The position numbers and the translations under genes were made by a program. From the IMG/VR virus record IMGVR_UViG_3300027749_000070, positions 27,247 to 91,246 of that record: a stretch of DNA of 64,000 nucleotides; one strand, given 5' to 3'. This DNA is from a virus. The notes below the pieces were generated by a model. That model was not told where the DNA came from, made no database searches, and worked only from the letters and a program-made list of their open reading frames with translations. Below, piece after piece: positions 8,436 to 16,658 of this stretch; position 1 is the stretch's first letter; each line of letters opens with the position of its first letter.

Positions 8436-8753
8436 TTATTTCTTTTTTCTTAAAAAAGATGCAAAAGATTCTAATTTTGCTTCACCAATTGGCGCTTGTG
8501 CTTGTGCTTGTGCTGGAGCTCCGAAATCTTCTTCTTCTTCTTCTTCTCCACCTTCGATATCCATATCTTCTTCACCTTCTTCTGGTAATTCTTCCATACC
8601 TTCCTCGTTTCCCATGTCTTCGTGGTCTTCACCACCTTCTAGTTCAAATTCTTCAACTACTTCATCATCTTGCATAGCGGAAACCTTGATTGTATTTTCT
8701 TCAGTTTCTTCTATTGTGATCATATAGCCATGTACTTCAAATGTTAATTTCAT
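8436..8753 (-). CDS. Highly acidic protein, possible prohead scaffold
   Basis: 105 aa. An N-terminal beta-rich stretch (KLTFEVHGYMITIEETEENTIKVSAM) leads into about 50 residues that are nearly all Glu, Asp and Gly, then a short Ala-Gln segment (APAQAQAQAP) and a basic amphipathic end (LESFASFLRKKK). Very acidic low-complexity proteins with a helical end occur among prohead core and scaffold proteins of T4-type phages, and many candidate head-targeted proteins are encoded nearby, but this link is inference. Two AATATATAA elements precede it. Confidence 0.6.
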   Translation of the reverse strand: MKLTFEVHGYMITIEETEENTIKVSAMQDDEVVEEFELEGGEDHEDMGNEEGMEELPEEGEEDMDIEGGEEEEEEDFGAPAQAQAQAPIGEAKLESFASFLRKKK

Positions 8754-8768
8754 ATTACTATTTTTCTT

Positions 8769-8777
8769 TTATATATT
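8769..8777 (-). promoter_or_regulatory. Late-promoter-like motif, 15 nt before ATG
   Basis: AATATATAA on the minus strand, 15 nt before the ATG at 8753; a second copy lies at 8782-8790. Confidence 0.45.
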
Positions 8778-8829
8778 AAAATTATATATTGCTTTTTAAA
8801 TCTTTTAATAAATCTATCATATAATTACT

Positions 8830-9489
8830 ATGAAAAAATTAGCATCGGATTACCGAAATTATCTCAATTCTAGAATACCCGAAAGTATTGTTAAGAAAAC
8901 AATTCAAAATAATTCTAACTTTATCATTGATAATGAAAAAGGATTTATGTTGGATATTTATACAAAACTATTAAATGATAGAATCGTGTTCCTTAATGAC
9001 GAAATTGATACATATACCTCTGAATTAGTTAAAAGTCAATTACTTTACTTAGAACAATTAGACAATAAAAAAGATATTAAAATGTATATTAATTCACCAG
9101 GTGGCTCAGTATATGACGGCTTAGGTATACTAGATACAATGGACTATATTAGACCAGATATTATTACCATAAATACTGGCTTAGCAGCTTCAATGGCAGC
9201 TGTTATACTTTGTTATGGTACAGAAGGCAAAAGAAAATCATTAAAGCGTTCTAGAACAATGATACATCAACCAATTGGTTATACTGGTTATGCACAAGCT
9301 TCGGATATAGAAATTGATGCAAAAGAAATTAATTCTCTTAAAAAAGAATTATATGAAATTATATCAGAAAGAACTGGACAGCAGTATGATAAAGTAGAAA
9401 GAGATTCTGATAGAGATTATTGGATGACATCCACTGAGGCAAAAAAATATGGTATAATTGACGAAGTGATAAAAACAAGAAAAAAGTAA
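8830..9489 (+). CDS. clpP: ClpP-like serine protease
   Basis: 219 aa, full ClpP fold. Catalytic triad visible: Ser121 in GLAASMAA, His146 in RTMIHQP and Asp192 in VERDSDRD. The INSPGGSVYDGLGI block that lines the oligomer cavity is intact. The first 30 residues may be a propeptide. In the host ClpP works with ClpX/ClpA unfoldases; no Clp ATPase is visible here. It could recruit host ATPases or act as a head-maturation protease, since some phages use ClpP-fold enzymes for that; a T4 gp21-type protease is not seen in the window. Followed after 22 nt by the 9512 gene. Confidence 0.93.
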   Translation: MKKLASDYRNYLNSRIPESIVKKTIQNNSNFIIDNEKGFMLDIYTKLLNDRIVFLNDEIDTYTSELVKSQLLYLEQLDNKKDIKMYINSPGGSVYDGLGILDTMDYIRPDIITINTGLAASMAAVILCYGTEGKRKSLKRSRTMIHQPIGYTGYAQASDIEIDAKEINSLKKELYEIISERTGQQYDKVERDSDRDYWMTSTEAKKYGIIDEVIKTRKK

Positions 9490-9496
9490 TATATAA
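9488..9496 (+). promoter_or_regulatory. Late-promoter-like motif, 15 nt before ATG
   Basis: AATATATAA overlapping the clpP stop codon, 15 nt upstream of the ATG at 9512. Confidence 0.45.
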
Positions 9497-9511
9497 CAAA
9501 ATAAAAAAATT

Positions 9512-10336
9512 ATGAAAGAAACTAAAAAGAAATATTTAAACTCTGAGTTTTTAAGCACTGCTGTTTGTTATTGTATACCTGAAACAAAAGCTACTATTAA
9601 TTATTTAGAGCAAATTGAAACTGGAGAAAATGATGGTTATAAAGAATTTTCAATTCAAGTTAAACAAACAGATATTTATTGTGAAAAAATAACTGTACCA
9701 AAAACAATAAATAATATCCTTATTAATACTTTAATTAAAAAGTTATATAATAAATATATGGATTTAGCGAGTAATAATGATAAAAGTATAAAGTCAAAGC
9801 TACCAAATCATAAAAATAATTTTCTAACTAATTGGATTAAAAAAGATTATAACTTCTTAATTGAAGATAATGATGAGGATTCAAGAAGATTAATTACTAG
9901 AATAATACATACTAGCAATAATATGGCGGTTAATAGTAGAATTGGTCCTTCTAATTTTATTGTAATTAGTCCAAAATTAATACCTATTTTACAAAATTCA
10001 ACTAGTTTTATTTATTCATTTAATAATATTAAAGAATATGAAAGTATAACAACAATTGGAAACTTAATGGATTTATGTGTGTTTGTAAATTACGATTCTT
10101 GTTCCGATGAAATCTTAATAGGACGACATTCAAGTCAAAATAATTTTGGTGGGGTTGCTCTATTAGAAAATTCTATTAATATAGAAGATAAATTTATTAC
10201 TTGGATTGGAGCTATTGATTTTATGTCACCTACATCAAAGTATATGTTTGACACTATCAAAGTTAAAATTGTAGAAGAATTACCATGGTATAAACAATTT
10301 GTTTATAAAATTCTTAAAAAGAGAAAGTTAATTTAA
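9512..10336 (+). CDS. Unknown protein, possible capsid-related fold
   Basis: 274 aa, not firmly recognised. Three stretches loosely recall the end of T4-type major capsid proteins: SRIGPSNFIVISPKLIPIL near residues 146-164, CVFVNYDSCSDEILIGRH near 190-207, and NNFGGVALLEN near 210-220. The first half is helical and charged. It might be a minor or vertex capsid protein or a non-structural relative; the similarity is by eye and weak. Transcribed with or just after clpP, and followed by a 21-bp hairpin that covers the next start codon. Confidence 0.6.
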   Translation: MKETKKKYLNSEFLSTAVCYCIPETKATINYLEQIETGENDGYKEFSIQVKQTDIYCEKITVPKTINNILINTLIKKLYNKYMDLASNNDKSIKSKLPNHKNNFLTNWIKKDYNFLIEDNDEDSRRLITRIIHTSNNMAVNSRIGPSNFIVISPKLIPILQNSTSFIYSFNNIKEYESITTIGNLMDLCVFVNYDSCSDEILIGRHSSQNNFGGVALLENSINIEDKFITWIGAIDFMSPTSKYMFDTIKVKIVEELPWYKQFVYKILKKRKLI

Positions 10337-10352
10337 TTACACTTACTATTAC

Positions 10353-10414
10353 TAAATTCCATAACTATTATATAAACCATTAAAGTTTTTTTAATATAAT
10401 AGTTATGGAATTTA
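10353..10414 (+). promoter_or_regulatory. 21-bp hairpin sequestering the uvsW start codon
   Basis: Arms 10353-10373 and 10394-10414 are perfect inverted repeats of 21 bp with a 20-nt loop. The right arm contains the uvsW ATG (10405) and a late-promoter-like AATATAATA (10393-10401). In a transcript that reads through from clpP/9512 the start codon is buried; a transcript starting at the internal promoter would lack the left arm and be free. It could also act as a terminator for the 9512 gene, though no long U-run follows. Confidence 0.75.
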
Positions 10415-11979
10415 CATATGATCCAAAAACAGAGAAATTAATAGTAGCACAAGCAACAAGAACCGAATATCATCAATTAGATATTTGGCTTACAAGAAAT
10501 CCCAAGGGATATCGTTTCACACCTGCATTTAAAGCGGGGTATTGGGATGGTAAAGATTCAGTTTTTAATGGCGGTAAAATAAATCAAGGGCTATGGAAAG
10601 AATGTCTTAAAGCATGTCAAATAATAAATGCAAAATTCACTATTACAAATAAGGAAGAATTTCCAATTAATAGAAATGTAACATTTGAAAAAGTACAAGA
10701 ATTTTGTAAAGATTTTTTTAAAAACCATAAAGTTAAAAAAGACGGCGAATGGATCCCATTTATGCCTTATGATCACCAAATAGAAACCGCATTTAAAATA
10801 TTAAAGAACCGCTATTGTTTAGCAGAAGTTGCTACGTCAGGTGGTAAATCTTTAATTATTAGTATTGTATATTTTTATACTTTAACACATCTTAATCCGG
10901 ATGCTAAAATGCTTTTAATAGTTCCGTCAATATCATTAGTTACGCAGTTCTTTGATGATATTATAGATTACAATATTGGTCAAAATAAAGATTTAGATGG
11001 AGGTAATCCTAATAAATTAACCTTAAATATCGAAGAAATTATGTCTGATAGACCTAGGAAGCATTCTAATGCCGAAAATCCAAATATTTGTATAGGAACT
11101 TATCAATCTTTAATTAATTATCCTAATGATTTTTTCGAACAATTTCATACTGTAGCATGTGATGAAGCACATACCTGTAAAGCAAAATCGTTAAAAACTA
11201 TTCTAAATAAAACATTTGGACACGCCTATAATAGATATGGCGTATCAGGTACATTTCCAACAGAAGAAACTATGGAAATATTAACCATACAATCTGTTCT
11301 TGGTCCAATTATATCTAATGTAGAAGCAAAAACATTAATTGAAAAAGGTATAATTACACAAATGGATATTAAAGTGCTTATGTTAAATCATAATGATAAA
11401 GAATTTAATGATAAAGTTGCCTATATTAAAAGAGCGGGTGGTGGTAAAGAAGCTTATCTAATTGAGAAAGAATATATTCATCAATCTGATAAAAGATTAG
11501 AGTTTATGAAAAAAATAGTTGAAAAATGTAATAATAATACATTAATCTTATTTCATACAATAGAATATGGACAAAGAATATTAGAAAAAATGTCATCTGA
11601 AATAAAAGATAAAGAATTTTATTATATTGATGGTGAAGTTAATGGCAAAAAACGTGAGGAAATAAAGAAAAATATGGAATTAAATGATGGTAAAGTAAAG
11701 ATACTCGTTGCTTCTTTTGGGACTTTAAGTACAGGCGTTAGCATTAAAAATCTACACAATATTATATTTGCAGATTCTTTCAAATCTGAACAAATGATTA
11801 TACAAAGTGTGGGTCGAGCATTGAGATTATTTGATGGAAAAAAAACAGCAAATATTTTTGATTTAGTTGATATTTTTGAAAAAGATCCTAATAATATTTT
11901 TTACAAGCAATTCTTAGAACGTGAATCCTTCTATGTTAAGAGATCTTATCCTTATAAAATACTTAAAATAAACTTATAA
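10405..11979 (+). CDS. uvsW: UvsW-like DNA helicase (SF2)
   Basis: 524 aa. Superfamily 2 ATP-dependent helicase/branch-migration enzyme. Walker A is ATSGGKS near residues 143-149, Walker B/DEAH (CDEAHT) near 251-256, motif III-like VSGTFP near 285, and the C-terminal RecA-like lobe ends with SVGRALR near 472. The N-terminal 120 residues (WLTRNPKGYRFTPAFKAGYWDG) resemble the DNA-binding domain of T4 UvsW. In T4 this enzyme unwinds R-loops and drives recombination-dependent replication; T4 uvsW is expressed late, which fits the start-codon hairpin here. Confidence 0.9.
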   Translation: MEFTYDPKTEKLIVAQATRTEYHQLDIWLTRNPKGYRFTPAFKAGYWDGKDSVFNGGKINQGLWKECLKACQIINAKFTITNKEEFPINRNVTFEKVQEFCKDFFKNHKVKKDGEWIPFMPYDHQIETAFKILKNRYCLAEVATSGGKSLIISIVYFYTLTHLNPDAKMLLIVPSISLVTQFFDDIIDYNIGQNKDLDGGNPNKLTLNIEEIMSDRPRKHSNAENPNICIGTYQSLINYPNDFFEQFHTVACDEAHTCKAKSLKTILNKTFGHAYNRYGVSGTFPTEETMEILTIQSVLGPIISNVEAKTLIEKGIITQMDIKVLMLNHNDKEFNDKVAYIKRAGGGKEAYLIEKEYIHQSDKRLEFMKKIVEKCNNNTLILFHTIEYGQRILEKMSSEIKDKEFYYIDGEVNGKKREEIKKNMELNDGKVKILVASFGTLSTGVSIKNLHNIIFADSFKSEQMIIQSVGRALRLFDGKKTANIFDLVDIFEKDPNNIFYKQFLERESFYVKRSYPYKILKINL

Positions 11980-12007
11980 GTGTTCCAAACAAAGCAAGTA
12001 GTTTTCG

Positions 12008-12016
12008 AATATATAA
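12008..12016 (+). promoter_or_regulatory. Late-promoter-like motif, 3 nt before ATG
   Basis: AATATATAA then TAT then the ATG at 12020; the 15-nt string is identical to the one before the minus-strand gene at 7034. Confidence 0.45.
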
Positions 12017-12019
12017 TAT

Positions 12020-13669
12020 ATGTTAAAAGATAAATTATTAGTAAATGGAAAATTTGATAGTAGGACAAAAGAAGAATATATTAAAAAACATTATCCTTTA
12101 TATTATCAAGAGATATTAGACTTTGTTATATTATATAAATTTGAAAATTTTGAATGGAAAAGAAAATTATATCATTATATGTATGATATTAAAAATATAC
12201 CTATATGTGTATGTGGTAATGAAATAAATTTTAGAGGTAGAATAGAAAAAATCTATAACGATTTTTGTTCAACAAAATGTTCAGCTATAAATGTTTCAGT
12301 TAAAAGAATGGAAACATTAGAGAAAAATAACATGGAAAAATATGGTGTTAAAAATGTTTTTCAATTAGACTCAGTTAAACAAAAAAGCAAAAATACTTGT
12401 TTAGAAAAATATGGTTTCGATAATCAAAACAAATCAGTTATAATAAAGAATAAAATAAAGGAAACTAATTTAAAAAAATACGGAAGTGAATATTATATGG
12501 GTAGTTTGGATTTTATGGAAAAATCTAAAACAACATGCTTAGAAAAATATGGCAGTACTCATCCTATGAAAAATTTAGATATCAAAGAAAAGTTAAAAAA
12601 TGTATTTATAAAAAAATATGGCACTAATACTATTTCAGAAAATGATAAATTTAGAAAAGATAATTTTTGTATAGCAAAAAATATAAATTATATTAAATAT
12701 ATTGGAAATCGTATTTCTCTATTTAAATGTGATTTAGGAAAAAACCACGAGTTTGAAATATCTAAAAATATTTATATAACTAGAACAAAAGCCAATAATC
12801 CTTTATGCACTATTTGTTATCCTATATCAGAAAATAATTCAATAAAAGAATTAGAACTATTAAGATTTATTCAAGAAAATTATAAAGGTGAAATTTTACC
12901 TGGGTGGAGAGGTCAACTAGAAATAGATATTTATTTACCCGAATTAAATATAGGATTCGAATTTAATGGACTTTACTGGCATTCAGAAGAATATAAAAAA
13001 AATAATTACCACTTAGATAAAACATTATTTTTTAAAGATAAAGGCATAAAGATTATACACATATGGGAGGATGATTGGGATAACAAGAAAGATATAATAA
13101 AAAGCCAAATTATAAATTATTTAGGATTAACAGAAACGAAAATATTCGCTAGAAAATGTCAAATTAGAGAAATTATAGATTCGTCTAATTTTTTAGATAC
13201 TAATCATATTCAAGGAAATGCTAAATCTGTTATTAAATTAGGGTTATTTTATAATAATGAGTTAGTTTCTGTTATGTCATTTGATAATTTTGAAGGTAGA
13301 AAGAAGATGGAACAAAGTGGATGGAATTTAAGCAGATTTTGTAATAAAATAAATTATAATGTTATTGGTGGTGCAAGTAAATTATTAAATTATTTTATTA
13401 AAACTTATACCCCATCGAGAATAATTAGTTATGCTGATCGTAGTTGGTCTGAAGGGAATTTGTACTACCAATTAGGATTTAAATTGGTAAACGAAAGTAA
13501 ACCAGATTATAAATATATCGTTAATAACGTTAGAGAAAATAAAACAAAATATAAAAAATCTAAATTAATTAAAAACGGATTTATAGGCACAGAAAAAGAA
13601 ATAACAGAAAATCTTGGTTATAAGAGAATATACGATTGTGGTAAAATTAAATTTGAATATATCTTATAA
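12020..13669 (+). CDS. Homing-type endonuclease with repeated KYG modules
   Basis: 549 aa. Zinc-knuckle start (CVCGNE near 71, CSTKC near 91), then five tandem modules of about 30 residues ending in EKYG or KKYG (EKYGVKNVFQLDSVKQKSK and relatives) that probably read DNA. A Vsr/restriction-like nuclease core follows near residues 295-350: LEIDIYLPELNIGFEFNGLYW..., then IIHIWEDDW. The last 180 residues look like another fold (FLDTNHIQGNAKSVIKLGL, GGASKLLNYFIKTY), possibly a GNAT-like or DNA-contacting domain. Same overall design as the 7140 gene. Sits just after uvsW, typical of homing genes that invade replication loci. Confidence 0.75.
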   Translation: MLKDKLLVNGKFDSRTKEEYIKKHYPLYYQEILDFVILYKFENFEWKRKLYHYMYDIKNIPICVCGNEINFRGRIEKIYNDFCSTKCSAINVSVKRMETLEKNNMEKYGVKNVFQLDSVKQKSKNTCLEKYGFDNQNKSVIIKNKIKETNLKKYGSEYYMGSLDFMEKSKTTCLEKYGSTHPMKNLDIKEKLKNVFIKKYGTNTISENDKFRKDNFCIAKNINYIKYIGNRISLFKCDLGKNHEFEISKNIYITRTKANNPLCTICYPISENNSIKELELLRFIQENYKGEILPGWRGQLEIDIYLPELNIGFEFNGLYWHSEEYKKNNYHLDKTLFFKDKGIKIIHIWEDDWDNKKDIIKSQIINYLGLTETKIFARKCQIREIIDSSNFLDTNHIQGNAKSVIKLGLFYNNELVSVMSFDNFEGRKKMEQSGWNLSRFCNKINYNVIGGASKLLNYFIKTYTPSRIISYADRSWSEGNLYYQLGFKLVNESKPDYKYIVNNVRENKTKYKKSKLIKNGFIGTEKEITENLGYKRIYDCGKIKFEYIL

Positions 13670-13692
13670 ATTATTGAAAATAAATTTATAAA

Positions 13693-13719
13693 AAAAGACG
13701 GTGTTTAACACCGTCTTTT
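13693..13719. terminator. Bidirectional intrinsic terminator
   Basis: Stem GACGGTGTT / AACACCGTC flanked by A4 and T4, in the 80-bp gap between convergent genes. Confidence 0.9.
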
Positions 13720-13749
13720 ATTATAAATAAAACAAATAGTCAATTATAT

Positions 13750-15141
13750 CTAAGCTCTATCTTTAAGTGACTGTAAATCATCTAATCTTTTTTGATTATC
13801 TTCTATTTGTTTTTGCAAATCTTTTATCTTAGCGTTTTCTGTTGATAACTCATTTGTATAAGCGGTTTCTGCTTCAGCGTCTGTCTTTGTTGTATCCACC
13901 ATATAATTTGTTTTAAATTCTATTTTACCAGCTGGTGTATTTAAGCTATTATATTTTGTATTTAGTTCATTAAGTTGCACAGTTTGTTTTTTCATTTCTA
14001 CCACTATATTACTTGTACCATTAATTGAACTAGCAAATGCACCTGTTGCTTGCTCTGGATCTCCATTAGCGTTATTTTCTGTATTATTAGTTGTTGTTGC
14101 TACTGAACTTATATTAGCTAACTGATCTGTAAAAAGTTTTACAGATTCACCTAATACGACTTTTAATCCTATTAAAATAGCACCAGCTGGTCCAAGTGCA
14201 ACTAAATCTAAAGCTAATACTGCGGCATCTAAAGCTACAATACATTCAGCCATTACATTTAAAAACTGTAAAAGTGGATTGATAAGATATTTATACAATG
14301 CAATTAAAACTTCATCAGGTAATACAAAATGTATTTTTGGAATTGGCGGAACACTTACTTTAACTGGAACTTTTATTGGTGGTGCGCCATTAATAGCAGG
14401 CGTTTTTACTTTTGGTGCGGTAACTTCCGCGATCGCACTACCAACAAGTCCAGTAGTAATCTCATTTAGAGATGTTAAAACATGAACTGCAGCCAAGGAA
14501 TCTTTTAATATTGTATTTAATAGATGTGAGGTATTATGCAATGTTAATGCTATATGTGCGGCACTAAAAGGATTAGCAACAAATAAAGGTGCTGGCGGAA
14601 TTGCAATTTGTGGAGTGACAACAGCGGTCATACCATTTATAGCTTGTGTAACTGCTTTTGGGACTTTATCAATCATTTGTTTTACACCACTTTCTATTTG
14701 TCTTATTTCTCGTCTTATTTCTTTTTTTAAATCATTTATAGTATCTTTAATCATTTGCCTTATATCCATAGGCTCATAATCACCACCATAATATACCATA
14801 TCTTCTGTCTCGGTTAAATATGCGGTATATCCAGGATTAGGTTGCTTAACGTATTCACCGTCAGTAAAAATATAGATATTATCAGCCTCTAAATCTTGTC
14901 CCCATAACATTAAATTTAATTCCCTATCAGTTAATTGTGGATTGGTGTTATATGATAATATTTTTTTAGCAACTTGCCTATGCGATAGCATATTTAGATC
15001 CATAAACTTTAATAAACCAACAACTTCACCATCAAACATATTGACTATTTTATCAAGAGCCATAGTTTTTAAAATAGCATCTGTATTCTTATCTGCTAAA
15101 TCAGTTTGTTTTTTAAGTTCTTTTTTAGATTTTTCTGACAT
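13750..15141 (-). CDS. Virion structural protein, tail/baseplate region
   Basis: 463 aa, function unknown. N-terminal charged helix, a compact region to about residue 120, a coiled-coil-prone Arg/Lys/Glu stretch near 130-150 (IKKEIRREIRQIESG type), a long Ala/Val/Pro-rich middle (PPAPLFVANPFSAAHI, PPIPKIHFVLP), two hydrophobic helices near 290-335 (AECIVALDAAVLALDLVALGPAGAILIGLKVVLG), and a C-terminal coiled coil (KIKDLQKQIEDNQKRLDDLQ). A tape-measure-like or membrane-contacting baseplate part is possible. Placed last in the minus-strand tail block. Confidence 0.65.
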   Translation of the reverse strand: MSEKSKKELKKQTDLADKNTDAILKTMALDKIVNMFDGEVVGLLKFMDLNMLSHRQVAKKILSYNTNPQLTDRELNLMLWGQDLEADNIYIFTDGEYVKQPNPGYTAYLTETEDMVYYGGDYEPMDIRQMIKDTINDLKKEIRREIRQIESGVKQMIDKVPKAVTQAINGMTAVVTPQIAIPPAPLFVANPFSAAHIALTLHNTSHLLNTILKDSLAAVHVLTSLNEITTGLVGSAIAEVTAPKVKTPAINGAPPIKVPVKVSVPPIPKIHFVLPDEVLIALYKYLINPLLQFLNVMAECIVALDAAVLALDLVALGPAGAILIGLKVVLGESVKLFTDQLANISSVATTTNNTENNANGDPEQATGAFASSINGTSNIVVEMKKQTVQLNELNTKYNSLNTPAGKIEFKTNYMVDTTKTDAEAETAYTNELSTENAKIKDLQKQIEDNQKRLDDLQSLKDRA

Positions 15142-15158
15142 AATTTAATTAAGTTTGA

Positions 15159-15167
15159 TTATATATT
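15159..15167 (-). promoter_or_regulatory. Late-promoter-like motif, 17 nt before ATG
   Basis: AATATATAA on the minus strand between 15141 and the upstream gene stop. Confidence 0.4.
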
Positions 15168-16655
15168 TTAAACATATGTACCTCCTGAACTCTTGATATT
15201 ATTAATATCTGCTTGTGTGAAATCTCCTTGATATGCTTTGGATATTGGATTTTCAGTTAAAGGATTTTTCGTTTTGTATTCAGGATGATATTCCCAATGC
15301 CACCATTCATCTGTTCCAGAATTATCTCTTAATTTAGCTGGATTAACCCATCCATATCTCCAACCATTATTTAAAAACCAAATATAATTTGGATGTTTAT
15401 AACCAGAAGGTCTTTTATTATTATCTTTAAACATAATAGTTCTTACACCCCAATACATATCGACAGCAATTCCCCATCCATGATTAGATTTACCAGGAGT
15501 TGCAGCTCTACCAGCACCGTATTTAGAATACAATGCTTGTTGCCTCACATAACTTCTATAACCGTCAGTAAATACAATTTTTTGTTTACCAGTAAATGTG
15601 GCGGCATTAAAAGCTGCTAACATCAAATCTAATGCATCAGAAGCCTCTGATAATAAATACGAAGAATCACCATCTAAATTTTTAGATAGATTACGATTTA
15701 GTTTCATTTTAGTAATAGGTATTTGACCATTACTAAAACCATTTACGCCGGATATAGTCTGCGGTGAACCAGTTTGCTGCTCAGTAGCAGCCTCACTTGT
15801 TATAGTGTTAGCAAAATTATCATTAGGTACAGAATTACCTTTAGTAACTGGTCTACCAGTTTCAGGTCTAACCGTTGGTGTATAAGGAGGATTAGAAATA
15901 GATGTTAAATCATTTGAAACTGTTGTTGATTTCCAATTATCACCTTGTTGATTAATATATTCTCTAGATTGTTCCAAAACTTCATCATTATTAACTAACC
16001 AAACATTATTTGATAAAAACTTTGGTGTTCTAGAAGATTTATACTCAACCAATATATCTATCAAGGCAGGTGTGCAACTAACAGGTGAACTACCTGATAC
16101 AAGTGCAGTATTTGATTTTAAACAATCAATTAGCTTGTCTAACCATTCCATATATGCTGTTCCAAGAATTGCTGCTTGTGCCGCATCTGGTGAGCCTATA
16201 TTTACTTTTGAATCATTATCTCTTGCATTAAGATTTATATTACCATTTGAATCTAAGTTAATGTTTGAATACTCATGATCTATTTTTAAACCTTCGCTAG
16301 TAGTTCTATAAACCTGTGTTGATTGATCAAAATGAATAGCTTTAAAACTCGCATAATCATCATCTGATAATGAATTTAATTTGGTTTCTAAATTTATATT
16401 ATAATGTTCGGCGTAAATAAATTCAGGTTTATAAATAGTGCCACTATTAAATATAACACCAACTACTTTACCAACTTCGGGAGCATTAAAAGTATTTCCA
16501 TTAACATCTTTATAAGGCATAGCCCATGGTATATCAGCGGTAGGTATGTTATCAAAAATAGTTTGAACTCTAACTTTAACTCTACCTAAATGTTTTGGGT
16601 CTTTATTATCCTCAACAACACCAACATATAAATCATTACCTATTCTTGTTATCAT
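15168..16655 (-). CDS. gp5-like baseplate spike protein with M15 peptidase domain
   Basis: 495 aa. Residues 1-90 are an OB-fold like the N-terminus of T4 gp5 (DLYVGVVEDNKDPKHLGRVKVRVQ...PWAMPY...PEVGKVVGVIF). A linker follows, with a short beta-strand repeat near 130-160 (INLDSNGNINLNARDNDSKVNIGS) that resembles the gp5 needle. From about residue 325 there is a VanY/M15 peptidase: DGYRSYVRQQ, the zinc motif SNHGWGIAVDMY, and EWWHWEYHPEY with the catalytic Glu and third His. T4 gp5 carries a lysozyme at this position; here a peptide-cutting enzyme replaces it. It would cut peptidoglycan stem peptides during injection. Confidence 0.9.
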   Translation of the reverse strand: MITRIGNDLYVGVVEDNKDPKHLGRVKVRVQTIFDNIPTADIPWAMPYKDVNGNTFNAPEVGKVVGVIFNSGTIYKPEFIYAEHYNINLETKLNSLSDDDYASFKAIHFDQSTQVYRTTSEGLKIDHEYSNINLDSNGNINLNARDNDSKVNIGSPDAAQAAILGTAYMEWLDKLIDCLKSNTALVSGSSPVSCTPALIDILVEYKSSRTPKFLSNNVWLVNNDEVLEQSREYINQQGDNWKSTTVSNDLTSISNPPYTPTVRPETGRPVTKGNSVPNDNFANTITSEAATEQQTGSPQTISGVNGFSNGQIPITKMKLNRNLSKNLDGDSSYLLSEASDALDLMLAAFNAATFTGKQKIVFTDGYRSYVRQQALYSKYGAGRAATPGKSNHGWGIAVDMYWGVRTIMFKDNNKRPSGYKHPNYIWFLNNGWRYGWVNPAKLRDNSGTDEWWHWEYHPEYKTKNPLTENPISKAYQGDFTQADINNIKSSGGTYV

Positions 16656-16658
16656 CTA

